A program made the position numbers and the translations under genes. This document shows positions 36,149-44,484 of a DNA stretch of 44,882 nucleotides, one piece after another. Below the pieces are notes generated by a model. That model had not been told where the DNA came from, did no database searches, and saw only the letters and a program-made list of their open reading frames with translations. Position 1 is the stretch's first letter. Every line of letters starts with the position of its first letter. The stretch covers positions 1-44,882 of the forward strand of contig CAJQNS010000059.1 in NCBI GenBank assembly GCA_905479735.1, in the 5' to 3' direction. The stretch comes from an uncultured Desulfofustis sp. (GTDB lineage Bacteria; Desulfobacterota; Desulfobulbia; Desulfobulbales; Desulfocapsaceae).

Positions 36149-36619
36149 TCAAGGGCGAACAGCCCGCACGAAACCATCATCTTTTATTGAGTCTATATAG
36201 TTGAACTCTGGACCGCACAATAGATCATCTTCCCAGTGCCCCAGAGCTGACTCCTGGTCTCTGGAAACCGCCCAGAACTCACCCTTATAATTCATCATGC
36301 AATTACCGTCATTCTGCCAATAATGCATATAGAACAGGTCGAACAATTCTGATTTGGTTGGCAGCCGCCAATCTTCATAACCACCAAGATTCAGCCCCGC
36401 CGCATAGCGCTCGGCTTCCTCCAACGAGAAAAATGGTCCCTCCTTACTGAACTGCCACATCTTGTTTGTTATTACCTCCTGGCAAACCATTCCTCCCTCC
36501 ACAAGAAATAGTCGACCATTTTTATCATCTTTTGAACTTCTGTTACCTGGATTAGATGCACACCCGTACAGTATCAGTGCGCATGCCAGGAGAAGATATA
36601 GGCCCAAGTTGCGTTCCAT
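36149..36619 (-). CDS. DUF1566-type lipoprotein
   Basis: 156 aa. The lipoprotein signal LGLYLLLACALILYGC has its lipobox Cys at residue 20. The mature part carries a DUF1566/Lcl-C pattern, here LFLVEGGMVCQEVITNKMWQ, then YAAGLNLGGYEDWRLPTKSE and a C-terminal DGFVRAVRP. The family has a C-type-lectin-like fold found in surface and adhesion-related proteins. It is likely envelope-anchored. It is convergent with the YdhR-like gene. The spacer has a small 9-bp hairpin at 36053-36078 without a U-tract. Confidence 0.85.
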   Translation of the reverse strand: MERNLGLYLLLACALILYGCASNPGNRSSKDDKNGRLFLVEGGMVCQEVITNKMWQFSKEGPFFSLEEAERYAAGLNLGGYEDWRLPTKSELFDLFYMHYWQNDGNCMMNYKGEFWAVSRDQESALGHWEDDLLCGPEFNYIDSIKDDGFVRAVRP

Positions 36620-36766
36620 AGTCCATCCTAGCGTGCTTAAGAGGAGAAACTAAACTTTTAAAATTACTGACAATTCAAGGAATAAGTTATTTCAAATTAT
36701 TACTGATCTGACAGTTACTTCCCCTGAGCATCGTAGCTGTCAGATCAAAGTCATGGTTGAAAAGTT

Positions 36767-36931
36767 TTATTGATCCTTTGGTGTTTTTTCTACTTCTATC
36801 TCCCCGCTATGCCAGTCATAACCAGCAGTTCCTGGACCACATCCCGCAACTGCTCCTAGACAGAAAGCTAATAGAAGTGCAGCCAGGACCCCCAACAAAA
36901 TTGAGGTAATGGATTTTGTCTGATTGACCAT
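36767..36931 (-). CDS. Small lipoprotein
   Basis: 54 aa. A short polar start (MVNQTKSITS) is followed by a hydrophobic helix and a lipobox at LGAVAGC; about 23 residues remain after the lipidated Cys (ending EVEKTPKDQ). I start at 36931, where AAGGAGGG lies 7 nt before the ATG; the frame is open upstream to 37024. Function unknown. It lies between two other exported-protein genes on the same strand. Confidence 0.75.
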   Translation of the reverse strand: MVNQTKSITSILLGVLAALLLAFCLGAVAGCGPGTAGYDWHSGEIEVEKTPKDQ

Positions 36932-37171
36932 TGTATCGCCCTCCTTCATTTGTGCGACAGGATGTCGCTTTAAGATACTTCCAAGAGGCATGAGGAGATG
37001 GTCAGGGTCAAAATATAACCACAAATCCTAACAAATAAACGGAACGTTGTGGTGGTTCAAGATACTAGAAATTTCCGTGGTCCATCTCTGTTGGCTACAT
37101 AGGAAATGGGATCGAGGTTATTCCAGTAAAGCTAAGTATTAAGAGGGATGGAGGGACTTGCTGAAGTGAGA

Positions 37172-37978
37172 TTAGTGAGGTATGGGAACAACTTTAATTT
37201 CAAAGAGGGATGGCCATAATTTACCGGTTACAAACAATCTATCGTCCACTGAATCGTACATAATTCCATTCAGCACATCCGGTTTATTTTCACTTTTCAT
37301 ATTCGTAGATAGACCACTCAGGTCAAGGTAGCTGGTGACAACTCCATTTTTAGGACTGATAACAGCTATCCGGTCTGTCTTCCAGATATTGGCATATATT
37401 TTCCCATTTACATATTCCAGTTCATTTAGTCGGCCTACCTGCCCTTGATCATCATGGACAAATATTCTGCGTTTTTCCGATAAGGTTTTCGGGTCTAAAA
37501 AATAAAGTTTCGCGGTGCCATCGCTGACAATCAATTGTTCGTTGTCATGGGTAATCCCCCACCCCTGATAAGGAAATTCATATGACCAGATAAGAGAAAA
37601 ATCATTTTTGTCATACTGAAAAATGCGCTTATTTTTCCAGGTCAGCTGATAGATTTTGTCTTCGAATATCGTTATCCCTTCAGCAAAAATCTGCTGATCA
37701 TAATCATGCTTTAACTCAACTTTTCCCGTATGTAACTCAACTCGTCGCAATGAGGATTGACCATATAGCCCTGTCGCTTCATAGACGTTTCCTTTGTCCC
37801 AAGCCAACCCTTGAGTGAATGCCTCTGGATCATGAGGAAATTCCTGAACAATAGAATATGTTAACTGTTCTGGTTTGGTGATTTGAGAATTGCAGTATGC
37901 CGCTGGCACCAACAAAGGGTTAACACCTAGAATCAAGGTTAAGACAGCGGCAATGTGGAAGTAGCAGATCTGTTTCAT
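37172..37978 (-). CDS. Exported glutaminyl-peptide cyclotransferase
   Basis: 268 aa with a signal peptide (FHIAAVLTLILGVNPLLVPA). The mature protein is the beta-propeller bacterial/plant-type glutaminyl cyclase: FPHDPEAFTQGLAWDKGNVY, EATGLYGQSSLRRVEL, WKNKRIFQYD, LNELEYVNGKIYANIW and LNGIMYD. It converts N-terminal Gln to pyroglutamate. I start at ATG 37978; a TTG at 37996 is also in frame. No strong ribosome binding site. The upstream spacer (37997-38665) carries a candidate sigma-54 small RNA on the same strand. Confidence 0.9.
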   Translation of the reverse strand: MKQICYFHIAAVLTLILGVNPLLVPAAYCNSQITKPEQLTYSIVQEFPHDPEAFTQGLAWDKGNVYEATGLYGQSSLRRVELHTGKVELKHDYDQQIFAEGITIFEDKIYQLTWKNKRIFQYDKNDFSLIWSYEFPYQGWGITHDNEQLIVSDGTAKLYFLDPKTLSEKRRIFVHDDQGQVGRLNELEYVNGKIYANIWKTDRIAVISPKNGVVTSYLDLSGLSTNMKSENKPDVLNGIMYDSVDDRLFVTGKLWPSLFEIKVVPIPH

Positions 37979-38301
37979 AAAGTATTGGCCAACCAATGAT
38001 AGTATTTATACAATTTATTGACGCAGGTGATTTAAGTCGAGAGATAGTTGCCCCTCTGTCCAAAGTTTTATGATCATTCAAGGCGGTAACCGAAGACGAG
38101 ATCCGATTTTTCGGTTCATTATTACCGAAAGCAACAGAAAAGGAGGAGACAAAGTACCCACAAATATGAAAATTCTTACGGCTTATCTTCAGTTTGGCTC
38201 GAGCAACCGCCTGTTAGCAGAAATTTATTCATAAACGGGAAGAAGATTAACCCGGGCGGAGTGATGAAGAGTTATAGAAACTGAAAGAAATGTAAGTAGT
38301 G

Positions 38302-38431
38302 AAAAAAGCAGAAACCCGGATAACCAGGGGGGACGATCCGGGTTTCTGCCTAGTCAGAAGTTTTCTGTTGTTTGCCATATCAACCATCTCCTGACTATAA
38401 GTGTCAACATACCGTCATTCTTCTGCTTCGT
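38302..38431 (-). ncRNA. Candidate sigma-54-dependent small RNA (~130 nt)
   Basis: Predicted from a sigma-54 promoter at 38441-38458 and a strong intrinsic terminator at 38308-38349 on the same strand. No long ORF lies between them; an 18-codon ORF (38354-38410, ending just before the terminator stem) and another possible start at 38378 with AGGAG upstream mean that a short peptide is possible. It might also be the leader of the glutaminyl-cyclase mRNA, 320 bp downstream. Confidence 0.55.
38308..38349 (-). terminator. Strong intrinsic terminator
   Basis: A 14-bp perfect stem (GCAGAAACCCGGAT/ATCCGGGTTTCTGC), a 14-nt loop and six T residues on the minus strand. No annotated gene ends nearby on this strand. 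Confidence 0.88.
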
Positions 38432-38440
38432 ATTATAATT

Positions 38441-38458
38441 AAGCAATATTAGTGCCAT
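38441..38458 (-). promoter_or_regulatory. Sigma-54 (-24/-12) promoter
   Basis: On the minus strand: TGGCAC, five bases, TTGCTT. The GG and GC pairs are separated by 10 nt, the required spacing, and both hexamers match the consensus. The predicted start is about 12 nt downstream, near 38431. Confidence 0.7.
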
Positions 38459-38665
38459 GCTTGACTAATCTCAAATTGAATAGTAGCTGTATGACGAATG
38501 GAGTTCATAATAAAAGTAATTCCCAGCACCTATGTGAATCGGCGTGCAATTGTTTTTTATTAAAATATCAAGTAGTAAGTGACTAATGAAAAATTATTTT
38601 TCTTGTTAAAGTAGAAACACTTTGAATGGCTGAATCCCATATGAGCTATCGGCGGAGGAATTAAA

Positions 38666-39709
38666 ATGGACGAATTGATGCGTGTTATGACCCCGCGACC
38701 CAGAAACGCAGAAACTCGAAGGCCGTATCTCCGATCCTGGATTACGGCAAACAAGGTCTTTTTCGATCGAAATCAAGGGGAAATTCCGGAAACAAAAATT
38801 GATCTGTCAGAATGGCAATTGATAATCACCGGCAATATCGACACCCCGTTTTCCATTGATTTCGAGTACCTGCTGTCCATGCCCAAGGCAATCGTGGCCA
38901 ATACCCTGGAGTGCTCAGGTAACAGCCGTTCCCTTCTTGACACAAAAGCCTCGGGAAATCCCTGGACTATTGGGGGAGTCGGGAATGCAGTCTGGGGAGG
39001 TGTCTGGCTCAAAGACATTCTGGAAAGAGCTGGGGTGGCATCGGCCGTTCGACATGTAGCCTTCGAAGGCTTTGAGAAGCCATTGGGCAAAGCGCAAATT
39101 AAGTTCATTCGAAGCATTCCCATTGAAAAAGCCATGACCTCAACGATTTTGGCATACGAGATGAACGGCGAGCCCCTGCCTCTGAAACACGGCTATCCGC
39201 TTCGCGCCCTTGCTCTCGGCTGGACTGGAGCTAACTGCGTTAAGTGGTTAGAGAAGATCACCCTTCTTGATGAGCCCTACGAAGGCTTTTATATGGACCA
39301 GGTATATCGTATACATCAGCCGGGTGAGGACCCAAAAACCGGGGAGCGGGTAACCGATATTAGCTTGAAATCTATCATCACCCAGCCGGAGCCGGATGCC
39401 TCTGTGCCACTGGGAAAGGTAATGATTCTGGGAGCCGCGTATGCGGGAGAAAAAGATGTTGAAACGGTGGAAGTATCCACCGATGAAGGTGAAAATTGGC
39501 ACCCTGCAGACTTCATTGGACCGCATGAGCCTTTTGCCTGGCGGCACTGGCAATACGTTTGGAACGTCAACCAGCCTGGCAGCTATAAGATCCTCTCACG
39601 CGCCACAGACAGCAGCGGAAGCAAACAGCCGATGCGGGCCAGCTGGAACAAACTCGGTTACAATAATAATGGGATAACAGAACACGGGGTCACTGTTCAG
39701 GTAGCTTGA
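38666..39709 (+). CDS. Sulfite-oxidase-like molybdenum enzyme
   Basis: 347 aa of the sulfite oxidase family. The N-terminal Mo-cofactor domain has the molybdenum-ligand Cys83 in LECSGNSRSL and the pterin-contact block PLKHGYPLRALALGWTGANC with VKWLEKI. The C-terminal ~110 aa form the Ig-like dimerisation domain (VEVSTDEGENWHPADF, then RHWQYVWNVNQPGSY). No haem-binding CxxCH and no Tat or Sec signal are present, so it appears cytosolic or needs a partner for export. The substrate (sulfite or another) is unproven. The AAGGAATT-like GGAGGAATT ribosome binding site precedes the ATG. Confidence 0.92.
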   Translation: MDELMRVMTPRPRNAETRRPYLRSWITANKVFFDRNQGEIPETKIDLSEWQLIITGNIDTPFSIDFEYLLSMPKAIVANTLECSGNSRSLLDTKASGNPWTIGGVGNAVWGGVWLKDILERAGVASAVRHVAFEGFEKPLGKAQIKFIRSIPIEKAMTSTILAYEMNGEPLPLKHGYPLRALALGWTGANCVKWLEKITLLDEPYEGFYMDQVYRIHQPGEDPKTGERVTDISLKSIITQPEPDASVPLGKVMILGAAYAGEKDVETVEVSTDEGENWHPADFIGPHEPFAWRHWQYVWNVNQPGSYKILSRATDSSGSKQPMRASWNKLGYNNNGITEHGVTVQVA

Positions 39710-39752
39710 GCTAGGGCTCTGGACTGGTCTCCAGTCTCATTTCAGTTATTGT

Positions 39753-39911
39753 TTACTCTACTTCAAAATCTTCTTTTGAAGCACCGCAAATGGGGCAGAG
39801 CCAGTCCTCGGAAACATTCTCCCAGGCTGTACCGGGCTCTATTCCATTCTCAGGATCACCAATCTCAGGATCATAGACATACCCACAAATCGTACACACC
39901 CATTTATCCAT
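39753..39911 (-). CDS. Rubredoxin
   Basis: A 52-aa mononuclear-iron electron carrier. Both ligand loops are intact: [19 protein letters not shown] and [14 protein letters not shown]. The central [12 protein letters not shown] stretch is typical. GGAAG lies 7 nt before the ATG. In anaerobes rubredoxin supplies electrons to superoxide reductase, rubrerythrin or oxygen reductases; none of these is adjacent. It is convergent with the sulfite-oxidase-like gene. It is short enough to be missed by length-limited gene callers. Confidence 0.96.
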   Translation of the reverse strand: MDKWVCTICGYVYDPEIGDPENGIEPGTAWENVSEDWLCPICGASKEDFEVE

Positions 39912-40458
39912 TTTTATCTTCCTCTCTCTCTAATTCTGACGGCCTGAATGCCATTATTGGACCGAATAACCAGACCCACATGTTCACCCGACAAGAGCAA
40001 GACTAGCCAAGTCTAAACAACAATTTCATCAGTGGCTCGCCTAACTTTAACACGCGATCTATTTTAATTCTATGTATTTAGATATCTTAATTCAAACGAT
40101 TTCACGATGGCCACAATATCACGATTTAGCGATACGTTATTCTTTCTGATATTGGAATAAATTGCAACAATCTCAAACGGCCAGCATCACAATAGATCGC
40201 TTTATTACAGGAAGATCTGGCAAAGATCGTTTTGAAGTGGGATGTCATCAACACCGGGTAGATTGTCCCCACTAAGAGCTCCCCTTCAAGGGAAAAACAA
40301 GAATTGTGTTGGCGCTGATATTCTGATAATCAAACAACTGTCCGGGAAGATCTTAACTTTTCCACTTTAATACAATACTCTCAAGATTGCCGATGGTTGT
40401 ATTTCTCTTCTAAGAGCCTGTTAATAACTTTTTGTAGTGCATATAGTTTTAAAATGAG
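39912..40458. other. Gene-poor AT-rich spacer
   Basis: About 550 bp with no supported gene. Around 40170-40345 a plus-strand frame reads protein-like but is broken by stops and has no start, so it may be an old gene remnant. Confidence 0.4.
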
Positions 40459-40516
40459 TGGCGGAGTGAGTGCCATACATTTCTAGACCTTTCTGAAACA
40501 GGACTGTCGCCTATTA
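40459..40516 (+). repeat. Short dispersed repeat C, copy 2
   Basis: Similar to 35621-35678: TGGCGGAGTGA at the start and GAAACAGGACTGTCG near the end, with a diverged middle. It ends 6 bp before the ATG of the next gene. Confidence 0.65.
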
Positions 40517-40522
40517 TTTGTT

Positions 40523-41257
40523 ATGCAAAAAATAAAAACGATACTGGTAGCCGGAGCAAGCGGAGCGACTGGACGGCTGCTCGTAGAGCAGTTGCTAATT
40601 CGTGGACAGAACGTGAAGGCGATAGTACGATCACCAAAGAGTTTGCCTGAGCCGCTCAAAGTAGCCCCTCGGTTGTCCCTGATTCAGGCAAGCATATCAG
40701 AACTCAGCGACTCTGAAATAGCTAAGCATGTCGATGGCTGCGATGCTGTAGCTTCATGCTTGGGACACAATCTGACCCTCAAAGGCCTTTTCGGCCGTCC
40801 GCGCAGACTAGTCACCGATGCCGCTCGCCGATTATGTAACGCCACCCAGTTAAGCAATCCGGAATTTCCGACCAGATTCGTGCTCATGAACACAGCGGGG
40901 AATCGCAATCGCGATCTGGACGAGCCAATTTCATTTGCTCAAAAGTGTGTAATCGGGCTTCTTCGTCTTTTACTACCTCCGCATGCAGACAACGAAGATG
41001 CGGCGGATTATTTACGAACTAAGATCGGGCAGAATGATTCCTTAATTGAGTGGACCGCAGTTCGCCCCGATGGTCTTGTCGATAATCAATCGGTTACTGA
41101 ATATGAGCTATATGCTTCACCGATTCGGAGTGCTATTTTCGACGCTGGTAAGACGAGCCGAATAAATGTTGCTGATTTCATGAGTGATTTAATCACGGAC
41201 GAAAGAATATGGCACAAATGGAAGGGGCAAATGCCCGTAATCTACAACAAAGAATAA
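40523..41257 (+). CDS. NAD(P)-binding Rossmann-fold protein (NmrA/atypical SDR-like)
   Basis: 244 aa. The N terminus has the Rossmann nucleotide loop VAGASGATGRLLVEQLL, followed by VKAIVRSPKSLPE, where Arg favours NADP(H). The segment DAVASCLGHNL corresponds to strand 4. The canonical SDR YxxxK pair is not evident, as in NmrA-like or other atypical SDRs that sense redox state or act on small substrates. The C-terminal part has WTAVRPDGLVDN, the typical WTIVRP motif. Cytosolic. The upstream 58-bp repeat is shared with the YdhR-like gene. Confidence 0.88.
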   Translation: MQKIKTILVAGASGATGRLLVEQLLIRGQNVKAIVRSPKSLPEPLKVAPRLSLIQASISELSDSEIAKHVDGCDAVASCLGHNLTLKGLFGRPRRLVTDAARRLCNATQLSNPEFPTRFVLMNTAGNRNRDLDEPISFAQKCVIGLLRLLLPPHADNEDAADYLRTKIGQNDSLIEWTAVRPDGLVDNQSVTEYELYASPIRSAIFDAGKTSRINVADFMSDLITDERIWHKWKGQMPVIYNKE

Positions 41258-41497
41258 CGAATAAATGCAGTTTCCTGGCATGTGTATCTCACCTCATTCG
41301 CTAATATTGCCAACTCATAGATTCTTGTTCCTCAAAAATTAACTAGCTGAAGATGGTTTCTGCTATCCTCCATTCGTCCACCTTCTACAGAGCTTTATTT
41401 TCTCTTTAAATCCTTCCTTTCCAACCCTACAGACATATACTCTACGAATACTGCTTTGCAGACGTTGAAATGAACAACTCCCATCACAGAGGTGCAC

Positions 41498-42442
41498 ATG
41501 CCAGAGATAATTCTTCATGCAGAACCCGGTGTCGTAATGAATTGGGAGGATTTTCAAGCAACGAAGCCCCCATTCTCTATCGCACTTGACGGTTACGTGT
41601 CAGGCCTAACGAAGTATTCCTCATCTGGTCCTTTTGCTAACTTCAATCATCACGAAGATGTTGATCGCTTAGCAACCAGAAGCACATGCATGCAAGTGTT
41701 CTTTTCTATCATCCTTGGGTTGTTTGATTCGTTTAGAAAAGATGGCAAACGTTTTGCTCACGTGTATGTTAACGATGCCGACCAGGACGTCTGTCTCGCA
41801 TATTGGCTTCTCAAGCATCCTGATGAAACAGTATCTATCAAATGGGAAGACCCACTTTCCAAGTTTATCGTGTTTGAGGACTTTGTTGATGCCTCTGCCG
41901 GTGCCTTTCCTTATGACGATTCGCACGAACCGGATTCGTTGTTAAAAAGACAAGCGTGGGTTTTTGAGCCTTATACCGCCGCCAGGAGTGAGAGAGTGCT
42001 ACATGCCATGACTGGCCCAGATTTGGTCCAGTTGATTGAAACCATCGCCGGTCGTATCACCCTTTTTGCCAGCTCTCAAGGGGAGAAAATTGAGCTGGAC
42101 ACTATTCCTGAAATAATCGGAGGTGGTCCTGGCTGGAAAATGATCGTTGAAACCAGTATCTATGCCCGCACTAGCATCTACGCGTCAGGCACTGGTGCGT
42201 TTGTTGGGATGAGACCACGCAATGACGGAAACTACACCTATGTCATTGGCAAAATGTCGCCATACGTTCCGTTCCCGCTGGTAAAAATCTATGAAACTTT
42301 GAACGAAATTGAAAACCTTGATACAGCTGAAAATCAATGGGGTGGGAGTGATATCATCGGTGGGTCCCCACGCAAAACTGGAAGTGGTCTACCTCCCAAT
42401 GACGTGGAAGATATTATTAACAAAATAATCGTAGAAGAATGA
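41498..42442 (+). CDS. Unrecognised 314-aa protein
   Basis: A cytosolic protein without a signal peptide or membrane segment. Striking residues are SSGPFANFNHHEDVDRLATR (~35-60) and HVYVNDADQDVCLAYWLLKH (~88-107), where clustered His, Asp and Asn could bind metal, in a way that recalls DHH-type phosphoesterases; this is only a resemblance. Later there are GGGPGWKMIVETS and a repeated Ala-Arg-Thr-Ser-Ile-Tyr-Ala block. The C terminus has GGSDIIGGSPRKTGSGL. ATG at 41498 has GAGG upstream; a GTG two codons earlier is in frame. It converges on ilvA. Confidence 0.75.
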   Translation: MPEIILHAEPGVVMNWEDFQATKPPFSIALDGYVSGLTKYSSSGPFANFNHHEDVDRLATRSTCMQVFFSIILGLFDSFRKDGKRFAHVYVNDADQDVCLAYWLLKHPDETVSIKWEDPLSKFIVFEDFVDASAGAFPYDDSHEPDSLLKRQAWVFEPYTAARSERVLHAMTGPDLVQLIETIAGRITLFASSQGEKIELDTIPEIIGGGPGWKMIVETSIYARTSIYASGTGAFVGMRPRNDGNYTYVIGKMSPYVPFPLVKIYETLNEIENLDTAENQWGGSDIIGGSPRKTGSGLPPNDVEDIINKIIVEE

Positions 42443-42474
42443 GCCGATCGTTTTGGTAAGGCAGGCCTGAATGA

Positions 42475-43983
42475 TCATAGGAAAATTTTATATACAGGAT
42501 TGTCGGTCTCTTCTTTGTAGCGAAAACCTAAAGCATCAAGTTTTTCCTCCAGCACGCCGTCTCTTCCTTCAGGACACTCAAGCCCGATGAGCACCCTTCC
42601 AAAGTCCCCACCCTGGGCACGGTAGTGGAATAGTGAAATATTGTGATTGCCACGAGTGGCCTCCAGAAAACGGGTAAGTGCTCCGGGGGTTTCAGGGAAC
42701 CAGAAACGAAACAACCGTTCGTTGCTGACAGATTCCGATTTACCTCCGACCATATACCGGACATGGGTTTTGGCCAAATCGTTGTCGGTAATATCTATAT
42801 TATTGTACCCCGCTTCACTGAGCAGGCTGGCAAAATGAAATCGTTCGTCTTCATTGCGGATGGAAATGCCGACGAAGATGTGGGCCTGGTTGCGAGAGGA
42901 TAGTCGATAGTTGAATTCTGTTATATTGCGTTTTCCCACCAGATCCGTACAAAATCTTTTTAACGATCCAGGCTTTTCAGGAATCGTAACGGCGAATAGA
43001 GCCTCTTGTTTTTCGCCGATCAGCGTGCGCTCCGCTACATAACGGAGCCTGTCAAAATTCATATTGGCGCCTGAGTTAACAGCAATAAAGGTCTGCCCTT
43101 TACATTCTGTTTCCCGGATATATTTGATCAGTCCGGTCATTGCCAGGCCGCCGGCCGGTTCGACTATGGAACGAGTTGCCTGATAAACCTCTTTTACACC
43201 ACTGCACAACTCATCGGTGGTAACCGTAATAATTTGGTCAATATGCCTTTTGCAGAGTTCATAGGTGAGCTTGCCTACTTTTCGAACCGCAACACCATCA
43301 GCGAAAATACCCACCGAGTCAAGGCTCACCCTCTTGCCTGCTTTTAGCGAAGCACCCATTGCGTTGCTGTCCTGCGGTTCCACACCAATAATTTTTATTT
43401 CCGGACGAAGCGTTTTAATATAGTGTGCAATGCCTGAAATCAGCCCACCGCCGCCAACAGGAATAAATACCGCATCAAGTCGTCCGGGATTTTGCCGCAG
43501 CAGCTCGTCACCGATTGTACCTTGACCTGCAATGACCAGTTCATCATCAAAGGGGTGAATCGGAACCATTCCTGATTTGCTGGCCAATTCTTCGGCATGT
43601 GCTGCTGCCTCAGAATAGTTATTGCCAGCCAGTACGACTTCACCCCCGTAGCGTTTAACAGCATCCACTTTTATTTTCGGGGTAGTCTCGGGCATAACTA
43701 TCACGGCCCTGATGGATAGTCTTCTTGCCGCAAAAGCCACTCCCTGGGCATGATTACCTGCACTCGCAGCAATGACTCCTTTATTGCGATCCTGTTCGTC
43801 TAGATGAGCGATTTTATTGTATGCACCCCTTATTTTAAACGAGAATACCGGCTGCTGGTCTTCACGTTTTAAAAGAATGCGATTGCTATATCTTTTTGAT
43901 AGTTCATTTGCCTCATCAAGCGGTGTTTCTGTAGCCGCTTCATATACACGAGAAGTCAGGATCTTTTTAAACAGTTCTTGCAC
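42475..43983 (-). CDS. ilvA: Biosynthetic threonine ammonia-lyase (IlvA)
   Basis: 502 aa. The PLP-dependent catalytic domain (~1-320) has the Schiff-base Lys50 in FSFKIRGAYNK, the SAGNHAQG cofactor motif and the GGGGLISG phosphate loop. Two ACT-like regulatory domains follow (~330-410 and ~425-500; FAVTIPEKPGSLKRF and FWFPETPGALTRF), the layout of isoleucine-inhibited biosynthetic enzymes. It deaminates threonine to 2-oxobutanoate, the first step to isoleucine. The start is GTG at 43983 with GAGG upstream. No other ilv gene is nearby. The 43984-44335 spacer holds no gene. Confidence 0.97.
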   Translation of the reverse strand: MQELFKKILTSRVYEAATETPLDEANELSKRYSNRILLKREDQQPVFSFKIRGAYNKIAHLDEQDRNKGVIAASAGNHAQGVAFAARRLSIRAVIVMPETTPKIKVDAVKRYGGEVVLAGNNYSEAAAHAEELASKSGMVPIHPFDDELVIAGQGTIGDELLRQNPGRLDAVFIPVGGGGLISGIAHYIKTLRPEIKIIGVEPQDSNAMGASLKAGKRVSLDSVGIFADGVAVRKVGKLTYELCKRHIDQIITVTTDELCSGVKEVYQATRSIVEPAGGLAMTGLIKYIRETECKGQTFIAVNSGANMNFDRLRYVAERTLIGEKQEALFAVTIPEKPGSLKRFCTDLVGKRNITEFNYRLSSRNQAHIFVGISIRNEDERFHFASLLSEAGYNNIDITDNDLAKTHVRYMVGGKSESVSNERLFRFWFPETPGALTRFLEATRGNHNISLFHYRAQGGDFGRVLIGLECPEGRDGVLEEKLDALGFRYKEETDNPVYKIFL

Positions 43984-44371
43984 AATAACACCTCAAGGTT
44001 TTATTCCTCTAACTACAGGTGACGTGTAGGGTGCGGTTATAAATATCATCTCTACGTCCAATTGCCCAGTGTGTCGCTGATTAAATTGCCTGTAGTCAGG
44101 CTATAGCACACCAGTTCGGAGCAGCCTAATAGTCCTCCTGATTATATGAGAACGGAAGTCATTGGACCTGAGAAGAGGCTTCCAGCGGCAGGGTTAGGCA
44201 ATCAGAAATAGTGGAAAAATAGGATAATCAGGAAGAACCCTCAACCACCCTACCATCTAAATAGTAGAGCTTTCCATCGCACAGCTTCGATTTTTATTAG
44301 GCGAAGGGTTTACCTGAGTCAAATCGAATATATCCGGGTAAAGGCACCAGTTACCTGGCGCCCTCCCCACA

Positions 44372-44404
44372 GAGCCGTGCGTGAAGATTTCCCTCACACG
44401 GTTC
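44372..44404 (-). ncRNA. Group II intron domain V
   Basis: On the minus strand the hairpin begins GAACCGTGTGAGG and ends CACGCACGGCTC, matching the conserved domain V layout with its lower stem, GAAA-like loop region and bulge. Domain V is the catalytic core of the ribozyme. Confidence 0.8.
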
Positions 44405-44484
44405 CTCAGAATACACAAGCTTTCGCCTATGGATTACCAGGCCAGTCTCACCCTGCCTGGCGCATAACTTTGCTGCCCAACTGA

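Noticed and set aside
38560-38754. 64-aa minus-strand frame across the start of the sulfite-oxidase-like gene
   Set aside because: It overlaps a real gene start and its ribosome binding site; no motif.
44100-44150. Possible third relative of the MITE core before the group II intron
   Set aside because: Only about 20 nt match loosely (CGGAGCAGCCTAATAG); not enough to call.
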